12,137 nt of DNA from Pseudomonadota bacterium (GTDB taxonomy: Bacteria > Myxococcota_A > Polyangia > Polyangiales > Sandaracinaceae), in the NCBI GenBank assembly GCA_023427125.1, contig JAEZBP010000750.1:1-12137 (forward strand). Reading direction: 5' to 3'. Of this stretch, positions 6,328 to 12,137 are shown piece after piece. Under the pieces are notes generated by a model that made no database searches, had not been told where the DNA came from, and saw only the letters and a list, made by a program, of their open reading frames with translations. The position numbers were made by a program, and so were the translations under genes. Position 1 is the first letter of the stretch; each line of letters starts with the position of its first letter.

Positions 6328-7068
6328 ATGTCGTCGTCGTCGTTCGTGAAGTCCACCTGGCGCAGCGAGCGGCTCGGCTGCGAAGCCACCCTGGCCCGGT
6401 GGGGGACCTTCGGTCAGCCCGTCCTCGTCTTCCCCACCGCCGGAGGCGACGCGGAGGAGATCGAGCGCTGGCAGGTCATCCGCGTGCTCGAGCCGCTGAT
6501 CAGCGCGGGGCGCATCAAGATCTACTCCTGCGACAGCGTGGCGGGGCGTGTCTGGTTCCACAAGGAGGGCAGCCCCCAGCACCGCATGTGGATGCAGCAC
6601 CAGTTCCACCAGTACGTGAAGCACGAGGTGGTCCCGGCCATCCACAAGGACTGCGGCGGCGAGCTGCCGATCTGGGCGACCGGCGCCTCGATCGGCGCGT
6701 TCCACTCCGTCGCGGTCGTCTGCCGCTTCCCCGACCTCTTCCATCGCGCGCTGGCGATGAGCGGCACGTTCAATCTGATGCGCTTCATCGAGGTCAGCTC
6801 GTACACGGAGGAGTACTTCGTCTCCTCACCGCTCCAGTTCGTGCCGACCCTCGCGGGGCCGCACCTCGAGGCGCTGCGCCAGCGCTTCATCCTCTTCGCC
6901 TCGGGCGACGGGCGCGCCGAGAACATGGGCGAGACCTGGGCGATGGCCAACGTGCTCGGGGCCCGCGGTATCCCGAACCGCGTCGATCCCTGGGGCCCCG
7001 ACTGGCACCACGACTGGCCGACCTGGCGCGCGATGCTGCCGAAGTACCTGGATGAGTGGACGCGATGA
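6328..7068 (+). CDS. Compact esterase-family alpha/beta-hydrolase
   Basis: A 246-residue, single-domain alpha/beta-hydrolase of the esterase (PF00756-like) group. After four Ser codons (TCG repeated), the core begins with VKSTWRSERLGCEATLARWG and QPVLVFPTAGGDAEE, the oxyanion-side strand and loop of this subfamily. The nucleophile is Ser121 in ATGASIGAFHS; the catalytic His is His227 or His228 in DWHHDWPTW; the acid is probably in the FASGDGRAEN segment. It lacks the N-terminal Ig-like domain of the esterase at 3170, so the two probably act on different bonds or substrates. There is no signal peptide. It follows the YdeI-like gene after 71 nt and overlaps the GCS2-CBS gene by 4 bp (ATGA), which indicates translational coupling with that ligase. 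Substrate unknown; known relatives are only broadly annotated as esterases. Confidence 0.83.
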   Translation: MSSSSFVKSTWRSERLGCEATLARWGTFGQPVLVFPTAGGDAEEIERWQVIRVLEPLISAGRIKIYSCDSVAGRVWFHKEGSPQHRMWMQHQFHQYVKHEVVPAIHKDCGGELPIWATGASIGAFHSVAVVCRFPDLFHRALAMSGTFNLMRFIEVSSYTEEYFVSSPLQFVPTLAGPHLEALRQRFILFASGDGRAENMGETWAMANVLGARGIPNRVDPWGPDWHHDWPTWRAMLPKYLDEWTR

Positions 7069-9002
7069 GCGAAGACACGCGCGATCACAAGAAGGTCTTG
7101 GAAGGCGAGCTCGAAGGGGAGACGCGCCGGCGCTTCACGCAGGCCGTCCTCACCGATCTGCGCGCGCTCGAGCGCATGCTCGAGAGCGGCGCCTTCGAGG
7201 TGGGCGTCTCGCGCATCGGCGCCGAGCAGGAGCTCTTCCTCGTCGACCACGAGTTCCACCCGGCGCCTGCCGCCCTCGCGGTGCTCCACGCGATGAACGA
7301 CCCGCACGTCACCACCGAGCTCGGCGCGTTCAACCTCGAGCTGAACGCGGACCCGCAGCCCTTCGGCGGCGACGGCCTCGCGAAGATGGAGACCCAGCTC
7401 CAAGGCCTCTTCGAGAAGCTCCACGGCGCGTGCGCGGAGCAGAACATCACCCCGGTGCTCGTCGGCATCCTCCCGACGATCCGCAAGAACGACCTCGGCA
7501 TGGAGAACATGGTGCCGAGCCCGCGCTACCTCGCGCTCAACCGGGCGACGACGGCGATGCGCGGCGAGGCCTACGACTTCGCCATCCAGGGGATGGACGA
7601 GCTGATCGTCAAGCACGACTCCGTGATGGTCGAGGCGTGCAACGCGAGCTTCCAGGTCCACCTGCAGGTCGACCCCGCGGACTTCGCGCGGCTCTACAAC
7701 CTCGCGCAGGTGCTCGCCGGCCCGGTGCTCGCCGGCGGCACCAACTCGCCCATCCTCTTCGGCAAGCGGCTCTGGGCCGAGACCCGCATCGCCGTCTTCG
7801 AGCAGGCCGTCGACACCCGGCAGAAGGCCGTGCACCTGCGCGAGCGGCAGGCGCGCGTGACCTTCGGCAAGCGCTGGGTGAAGCGGAGCGTCACCGAGAT
7901 CTACAAGGAGGACATCGCGCGCTTCCGCAGCATGGTCGGGACCGACCTCGACGAGGACGCGCTCGAGACGCTCGAGGCCGGGCGCATCCCGCAGCTCAAG
8001 GCGCTCCGCCTCCACAACGGCACCATCTATCGATGGAACCGCCCCTGCTACGGCATCAGCCCGAGCGGCAAGCCGCACCTGCGCATCGAGCTGCGCGTGC
8101 TCCCGTCCGGCCCGACGATCACGGACGAGATCGGCAGCGCGGCGCTCTGGCTCGGGCTGATGAGCGAGCTCGGCGCGACGGTCGAGGACATCACCACGCG
8201 CATCGAGTTCGACGACGCGCGCGCCAACTTCTACGCGGCGGCGCGCGAGGGCCTCGGCGCGCGCATGACGTGGCTCGACGGCGAGGAGGTGCTCGCGCAG
8301 ACGCTGGTGCTCGACACCCTCCTGCCGCTCGCGCAGCGCGGGCTCGCGCGGGCCGGCGTCGACCCGGTGGACGCGGAGCGCTTCCTCGGCGTGGTCGAGC
8401 AGCGCGCGCGCACGATGCGCACCGGCTCGCGCTGGGCGCTGCGCTCTTTCGCGGGGATGAAGGACCGCGGCTCGCTCGGCGAGAAGCTGACGGCGCTGGT
8501 CGCGGCCACCGTCGCGCGGCAGCGAACGGGCCGCACCGTGAGCGAGTGGGAGCGCGCGCGCCTCGACGAGATCGGCAGCGCGAAGTCGAGCTACCACAAG
8601 GTCTCGCAGTACATGACGACCGACATCTTCACCGTGCAGGCCGACGACGCGGTGGAGCTCGTGGCGGATCTGATGGGCTGGGAGCGGATCCGGCACGTGC
8701 CGGTCGAGGACGGCCAGGGCCACCTGGTCGGGCTGGTCAGCTATCGCTCGGTGCTCCGCTACTTCAACGAGCGGATCAAGCAGGGCGACGCGGATCCGGA
8801 GAGCACGCCGGTCTCGGACATCATGCGGCGCGACGTCATGACCATCACCCCGGACACGCCTACCCTCGAGGCGATCCGACTGATGCGCCGCTACCGGATC
8901 GGCTGCCTCCCGGTCGTGCAGGACGGACAGCTCGTCGCGATCGTCACCGAGGAGGACTTCATGACGATCGCCTCCGAGCTGCTCGAGCAGCGGCTGGGCT
9001 AG
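7065..9002 (+). CDS. GCS2-type carboxylate-amine ligase fused to a C-terminal CBS pair
   Basis: A 645-residue two-part protein. Residues about 45-400 match the GCS2 (glutamate-cysteine ligase 2) family: SRIGAEQELFLVD with Glu54/Glu56, the conserved GGTNSPILFGKRLW and TRIAVFEQAVD, and HLRIELRVLPSGPTITDE. The glutamine-synthetase-like fold joins an amino acid carboxylate to an amine using ATP. A helical linker (about 400-510) leads to two CBS motifs, about 514-572 (SQYMTTDIFTV...) and 583-640 (VSDIMRRDVMTI...PVVQDGQLVAIVTEEDF). CBS pairs usually bind AMP, ATP or S-adenosylmethionine and regulate the attached enzyme. Start: ATG at 7065 with GGATGAG at 7050-7056 and ATGA overlap; GTG 7056 is an alternative. 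It is not a plain glutathione GshA: a CBS tail is not part of that enzyme and the neighbours are not glutathione genes. Confidence 0.88.
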   Translation: MSEDTRDHKKVLEGELEGETRRRFTQAVLTDLRALERMLESGAFEVGVSRIGAEQELFLVDHEFHPAPAALAVLHAMNDPHVTTELGAFNLELNADPQPFGGDGLAKMETQLQGLFEKLHGACAEQNITPVLVGILPTIRKNDLGMENMVPSPRYLALNRATTAMRGEAYDFAIQGMDELIVKHDSVMVEACNASFQVHLQVDPADFARLYNLAQVLAGPVLAGGTNSPILFGKRLWAETRIAVFEQAVDTRQKAVHLRERQARVTFGKRWVKRSVTEIYKEDIARFRSMVGTDLDEDALETLEAGRIPQLKALRLHNGTIYRWNRPCYGISPSGKPHLRIELRVLPSGPTITDEIGSAALWLGLMSELGATVEDITTRIEFDDARANFYAAAREGLGARMTWLDGEEVLAQTLVLDTLLPLAQRGLARAGVDPVDAERFLGVVEQRARTMRTGSRWALRSFAGMKDRGSLGEKLTALVAATVARQRTGRTVSEWERARLDEIGSAKSSYHKVSQYMTTDIFTVQADDAVELVADLMGWERIRHVPVEDGQGHLVGLVSYRSVLRYFNERIKQGDADPESTPVSDIMRRDVMTITPDTPTLEAIRLMRRYRIGCLPVVQDGQLVAIVTEEDFMTIASELLEQRLG

Positions 9003-9019
9003 CCGCGCTCTGTTGACTG

Positions 9020-9055
9020 GCGCGCGCCGTCGCGCGCGCGGCCCCGCTCCGGGGC
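9020..9055 (+). terminator. Two tandem GC hairpins after the GCS2-CBS gene
   Basis: Stems of 7 bp (loop CCGT) and 6 bp (loop CTC) lie 3 nt apart, starting 17 nt after the TAG stop at 9000-9002. They lack a T-tract. Position and tandem arrangement suggest a transcript end or 3' stabiliser, not proven. Confidence 0.35.
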
Positions 9056-9176
9056 GGTCGCTGCCCCGCAGTCTCGTCCTTGCCCTCCCATCCTGAGCGC
9101 GCTCCGAGCCGCTCCGCTCGGCGTTCTGACCCGCGCTCGGCTCCGCCTCCGCGTTCCAGGGGGCCCGGGCTTCTTG

Positions 9177-9182
9177 TACGCT
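9177..9182 (+). promoter_or_regulatory. Candidate -10 hexamer TACGCT before the M14-type hydrolase
   Basis: TACGCT in TTGTACGCT ends 8 nt before the GTG at 9191, the same spacing as before the gene at 589. No Shine-Dalgarno and no clear -35 are seen. It supports both a separate promoter and the GTG start. Confidence 0.35.
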
Positions 9183-9190
9183 CTCGAGCC

Positions 9191-10348
9191 GTGACGGCTC
9201 CGCTCTCACATCTGGTCGCGTCGGCGGACGCGCGGCTCGAGAGGATGATCGGCCAGGTGCGGGGCGCGATGCCGGGGCCGACCCTGATCGTCGTGGCGGG
9301 CATCCACGGCAACGAGCACGCGGGCGTCGTCGCCGCCGAGCGCGTGAGCAGCGAGCTGCGGGAAGAGGACGTGCGCGGCGAGCTCGTCGTGCTCCGCGGC
9401 AACGTGGGCGCGCTGCAGCTCGGCCGGCGCTACCAAGCCAAGGATCTGAACCGCGTCTGGACCGACGAGCGGGTGGTCGCGCTGCGGCGCACCCCCGAGG
9501 CGGACCGCGACCCGGAGGATCGCGAGCAGCTCGAGCTGCTCCGTGCGATCGAGGACGCGATGGCGCGCGCGCGCGGCGACGTCTACCTCGTCGATCTCCA
9601 CACCACGAGCGCACGAGGGATCCCCTTCGCGCTCTTCGGCGACGCGCTGCGCCAGTGGCGCTTCGGGCTCTCGTTTCCCCTGCCGGTGATCCTCGGGCTC
9701 GAGGAGCAGCTCGACGGAGTGCTGAGCGCGTTCTTCGCGGCGCGCGGCTGCGTGGCGATCGCGATCGAGGGCGGGCAGCACGACGATCCCGAGTCGATCG
9801 CGAACCTCGAGGCGTGCCTGCGGATCGCGCTGGTCGCCTCCTCCGTGCTCGATCGAGCGCGCGCGCCGCTCTACGCCGCCGCCCTCACGCGGCTCGAGTC
9901 ACGCCGCGGCGGACTGCCGAACGTGATGGAGGTGACCCGGCGGCACGCGATCACCGAGGCGGACGAGTTCCGCATGGCGCCCGGGTTCGCGAACCTCGAC
10001 CGCGCGCGGCGCGGGCGCGTCTTGGCGCGCGATCGGCGCGGGGAGATCCGCGCGGAGGAGGACGGCATGGTCATCCTCCCTCTCTATCAAGGCCTCGGCA
10101 GCGACGGCTTCTTCTGGGGACGGGCCGTGAGCCGAGCGCGCCTCGAGCTCGCCGAGCGGGTGCGCCGCCTGCGCCTCGATCTCTTGCTCCCGCTCCTCCC
10201 GGGGGTCCGCCGCGACCCGACGCGGCCGGAGCGCCTGCGCGCCGACAAGCGGATCGCGCGGCTCTATCCGCTCGATGTGTTCCACATCTTCGGCTACCGG
10301 CGCATCCGCGAGGATGGGCGCGAGCTCGTCGTGGCGAGGCTGCGGTAG
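9191..10348 (+). CDS. Aspartoacylase/succinylglutamate desuccinylase-family Zn hydrolase (M14-like)
   Basis: A 385-residue enzyme of the AstE/AspA family, which hydrolyses N-acyl amino acids and related amides with one zinc ion. The zinc ligands are visible: His39 and Glu42 in GIHGNEHAG and His137 in VDLHTTSA. Substrate-binding Asn87-Arg88 lie in KDLNRVW, and the general-base Glu193 is in AIAIEGGQHDDPES. The remaining 190 residues contain the C-terminal beta domain (EFRMAPGFANLDRARRGRVLARD, then EEDGMVILPLYQ) and a tail ending YPLDVFHIFGYRR. The GTG at 9191 is used because the frame upstream (to a TTG at 9080) is low-complexity Arg/Pro/Ser sequence and a TACGCT hexamer sits 8 nt before the GTG. 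It is 188 nt from the GCS2-CBS gene and may have its own promoter, but its activity fits the amide chemistry of the cluster as a trimming or recycling step. Confidence 0.85.
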   Translation: MTAPLSHLVASADARLERMIGQVRGAMPGPTLIVVAGIHGNEHAGVVAAERVSSELREEDVRGELVVLRGNVGALQLGRRYQAKDLNRVWTDERVVALRRTPEADRDPEDREQLELLRAIEDAMARARGDVYLVDLHTTSARGIPFALFGDALRQWRFGLSFPLPVILGLEEQLDGVLSAFFAARGCVAIAIEGGQHDDPESIANLEACLRIALVASSVLDRARAPLYAAALTRLESRRGGLPNVMEVTRRHAITEADEFRMAPGFANLDRARRGRVLARDRRGEIRAEEDGMVILPLYQGLGSDGFFWGRAVSRARLELAERVRRLRLDLLLPLLPGVRRDPTRPERLRADKRIARLYPLDVFHIFGYRRIREDGRELVVARLR

Positions 10349-10376
10349 CCGCCGCGTCAATTTCACCGCCGAGGCA

Positions 10377-10405
10377 TCGTCAAGCGCACGCGCTTTCGCT
10401 ACCTT
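10377..10405 (+). promoter_or_regulatory. Candidate promoter of the VWA lipoprotein with a dyad in its spacer
   Basis: TCGTCA (10377-10382) matches 4 of 6 -35 bases and is 17 bp from TACCTT (10400-10405). The ATG at 10413 follows 7 nt later without a Shine-Dalgarno, suggesting a leaderless mRNA. The spacer contains a perfect inverted repeat AAGCGC-AC-GCGCTT (10382-10395), a possible operator. Confidence 0.4.
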
Positions 10406-10412
10406 TGCGCTC

Positions 10413-12137
10413 ATGCTGCGCGCCGCCCTCCTCCTCCCTGCCCTCCTGATCCTGGCCTGCAACCCCGAAGGGCCTCGCACGACGCGCGACGCCGGCCCGG
10501 GAGACGGCGGCGACATCGCCGACGCCGACGGGGACACCATCTCGGACGCCGACGAAGGCGCGCGCGAGGAGCGCGACACCGACGGCGACGGCACCCCCGA
10601 CTACCTCGACCTCGACTCCGACGGCGACGGCATCCCCGACGCGGTGGAGGCGGGCGACGACAACCCGGCGACGCCGCCCGTCGACAGCGATCTCGACCTC
10701 ATCCCCGACTACCTCGACCTCGACTCCGACGGCAACGGCATCCCGGACGAGCAAGAGCTCCCCGGCGACATCGACTCGGACGGAAAGCCGAACCACGCCG
10801 ACCTCGACGACGACAACGACGGCATCTCGGACTCCCTCGAGCTGAACGGGATGCTCACCCCGCCGCTCGACACCGACGGCGACGGCGTGCCCGACTTCCA
10901 GGATCGCGACAGCGACAACGACACGATCATGGACGGCCACGAGCGCGACGCCGACACCGACGGCGACGGAACACTCGACGTCCACGACCAGGACTCCGAC
11001 GACGACGGAATCACCGATCGTGAGGAGGCGGGCGACGGCGACGTCAACACCCCGCCGGTCGACACCGACATGGACGGCATCCCGGACTTTCGCGACGCCG
11101 ACAGCGACAACGACGGGCTCTCCGATCGCGACGAGCGCGCCGCCGGCACCTCGCCGATCCTCGGGGACACCGACATGGACGGGGTCTCCGATCTCATCGA
11201 GGTGGCCGCCGGCACCAGTCCGACCGATCCCACCGACAGCCCCCGCGCCCGCGGCGACTTCGTCTTCACCGTCCCGTACATGGCGCCTCCGGATCCGACG
11301 GAGGACACGCTCACGTTCCGCACGTCCATCCAGTTCGCCGACGTGTACTTCCTCTTCGACATCTCCGGCTCGATGTCCGGCGAGATCAACGCGCTCCGCA
11401 CCGCGGTGACCAGCGTGATCGGCAACCTCACCTGCGCCGACTCCCTCATCGCGTGCACCACGGACGCGACCTGCGGGAGCGGCCAGGTGTGCAGCCCCTT
11501 CTCGTCGACGTGCGTCGAGGACCCGAGCGCCAGCTCGTGCGTCGCGAGCGTGTGGACGGGGACCGGCTACTACGAGGTCACGCTCGAGAACGCGCTCAGC
11601 CTGCAGCCCGATCCCGCCGCGACGAGCGCCGCGATCCGCACCGCGACCTACGGCGGCACCGAGCGACTCTATGGAGCCGTCGAGGCGACGGCGTCCGGAT
11701 CTTCCACGGCGTTGACCTCCAACGGCTGCACCGGGCCGTCCGCCGGGCGCATCGGCTGCCCCGCCTTCCGAGAAGAGGCCGTCCGCATCCTCGTGGCCTT
11801 CACCGACGAAGACAGCGACGGCGGCACGCTCGCCGGGGCCTCCAACGCCCTCGTGGCCAACGGCATCACGCTGGTCGGCGTCAACAGCGGCTCGTCGGCG
11901 TCGCGCACCGCGCTCGTGAACCTCGCGAACAGCTCGGGGTCGGTGGATCGCCTGGGCGCTCCCCTGGTGTACGACGGGACCGACAGCGCGGTCGTCCCCG
12001 CGGTGACCGCCGCGATCAACGAGATCGTCGAGGGCGTGCCGCTGCGCGTGACGATCTCGGCGGTCGACGAGCCGGACGACGTCTGGGACGCGCTGCAGTT
12101 CATCGAGCGCCTCGAGACCAACACCACCGACACGGGC
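10413..12137 (+). CDS. Lipoprotein with thrombospondin type 3 repeats and a VWA domain, 3' end cut by the window
   Basis: The frame is open for 575 codons to the right edge, so the protein is incomplete. A short signal peptide ends in the lipobox LILAC with Cys16, so it should be a lipid-anchored envelope or surface protein. Residues about 37-278 are thrombospondin type 3-like, Asp-rich calcium-binding repeats built on D-x-D-x-D-G (for example DTDGDGTPD, DSDGDGIPD): about six 28-36-residue units plus a partial one. A von Willebrand A domain starts near 310 with the metal-ion site DISGSMS (Asp316, Ser318, Ser320); LVAFTDEDSDGG is a later VWA strand and metal loop. A six-Cys segment (341, 348, 354, 360, 367, 376) is inserted early in the VWA domain. 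Probable role: calcium-stabilised stalk presenting an adhesive or protein-binding domain. No functional link to the ligase cluster is visible. Confidence 0.85.
   Translation, partial: MLRAALLLPALLILACNPEGPRTTRDAGPGDGGDIADADGDTISDADEGAREERDTDGDGTPDYLDLDSDGDGIPDAVEAGDDNPATPPVDSDLDLIPDYLDLDSDGNGIPDEQELPGDIDSDGKPNHADLDDDNDGISDSLELNGMLTPPLDTDGDGVPDFQDRDSDNDTIMDGHERDADTDGDGTLDVHDQDSDDDGITDREEAGDGDVNTPPVDTDMDGIPDFRDADSDNDGLSDRDERAAGTSPILGDTDMDGVSDLIEVAAGTSPTDPTDSPRARGDFVFTVPYMAPPDPTEDTLTFRTSIQFADVYFLFDISGSMSGEINALRTAVTSVIGNLTCADSLIACTTDATCGSGQVCSPFSSTCVEDPSASSCVASVWTGTGYYEVTLENALSLQPDPAATSAAIRTATYGGTERLYGAVEATASGSSTALTSNGCTGPSAGRIGCPAFREEAVRILVAFTDEDSDGGTLAGASNALVANGITLVGVNSGSSASRTALVNLANSSGSVDRLGAPLVYDGTDSAVVPAVTAAINEIVEGVPLRVTISAVDEPDDVWDALQFIERLETNTTDTG
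10595..10733 (+). repeat. 31-bp direct repeat inside the TSP3 region
   Basis: The same 31 bases, beginning CCCCGACTACCTCG, occur at 10595-10625 and 10703-10733. The offset is 108 bp, exactly one 36-codon repeat unit. The match covers the PDYLDLDSDG segment and suggests recent unit duplication. Confidence 0.8.

Larger units (their letters stand above)
9003..9190 (+). other. Hairpin-rich gap, probable end of the cluster transcript
   Basis: No gene is seen in these 188 nt. Two adjacent hairpins follow the stop: GCGCGCG-CCGT-CGCGCGC (9020-9037) and GCCCCG-CTC-CGGGGC (9041-9055). Further on are the palindrome GAGCGCGCTC (9095-9104) and a CCGAGC/GCTCGG stem (9104-9121). No T-run follows any of them, so termination, if it occurs here, would be Rho-type or of an unusual kind. 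The right end holds a start-proximal hexamer for the next gene. Confidence 0.45.

Noticed and set aside
7065..9002. Reading the GCS2 gene as gshA and the cluster as glutathione biosynthesis
   Set aside because: The CBS fusion, two non-GshB-like ATP-grasp enzymes and several hydrolases do not fit the glutathione pathway.
9080..9190. Upstream TTG start for the Zn hydrolase, adding 37 residues
   Set aside because: The extension is low-complexity Arg/Pro/Ser sequence from the hairpin-rich gap and has no family similarity; the GTG at 9191 has a start-proximal promoter hexamer.
6522..9614. A 1030-codon open frame on the minus strand
   Set aside because: It lies opposite three well-supported + strand enzymes, is Arg/Ala/His/Leu-rich with no domain motifs, and is the usual antisense shadow of GC-rich third codon positions.
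10709..11461. Minus-strand open frame rich in Ser-Pro and Glu-Ser repeats
   Set aside because: Its repetitiveness is just the complement of the Asp-rich TSP3 repeats of the + strand lipoprotein.

Overview
The window is very GC-rich and strongly GC-biased at third codon positions, so long antisense shadow ORFs are everywhere. It carries eleven protein genes, all on the + strand. The coding style, a lipoprotein with thrombospondin type 3 repeats and a von Willebrand A domain, and start codons sitting just behind TAnnnT hexamers suggest a myxobacterium-like deltaproteobacterium (Myxococcota, Polyangia type). That assignment is inference; no marker gene is present.

Layout. 2-565: end of an unrecognised protein with a 15-bp in-frame tandem repeat. 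589-879: a small two-helix membrane protein. 958-9002: seven tightly packed genes: ATP-grasp ligase (958), S51-like serine hydrolase (2199), enterochelin-esterase-like hydrolase (3170), a second, RimK-like ATP-grasp ligase (4383), a YdeI/OmpD-associated protein (5621), a compact esterase (6328) and a GCS2-type carboxylate-amine ligase fused to two CBS domains (7065). 9003-9190: a hairpin-rich gap. 9191-10348: an aspartoacylase/succinylglutamate desuccinylase-family metallohydrolase. 10413 to the right edge: an incomplete Ca-binding-repeat/VWA lipoprotein. No tRNA, rRNA, CRISPR array, insertion sequence or attachment site was seen.

How it may work. Three different ATP-dependent carboxylate-amine ligases stand beside four hydrolases whose families cut amide, peptide or ester bonds. 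The simplest reading is a pathway that builds a small peptide-like or amide-linked metabolite, or tags a molecule with amino acids, and trims or recycles it. The CBS pair on the GCS2 ligase could let adenine nucleotides tune the pathway. There is no NRPS, PKS, transporter or siderophore gene here, so the product is unknown. This cluster is the most interesting part of the window.

Expression. Genes inside the cluster mostly overlap or lie a few bases apart and mostly have Shine-Dalgarno sequences. Genes that open presumed transcription units (589, 958, 9191, 10413) have no visible Shine-Dalgarno but have a TAnnnT hexamer 7-15 nt before the start codon, which suggests leaderless or nearly leaderless mRNAs.
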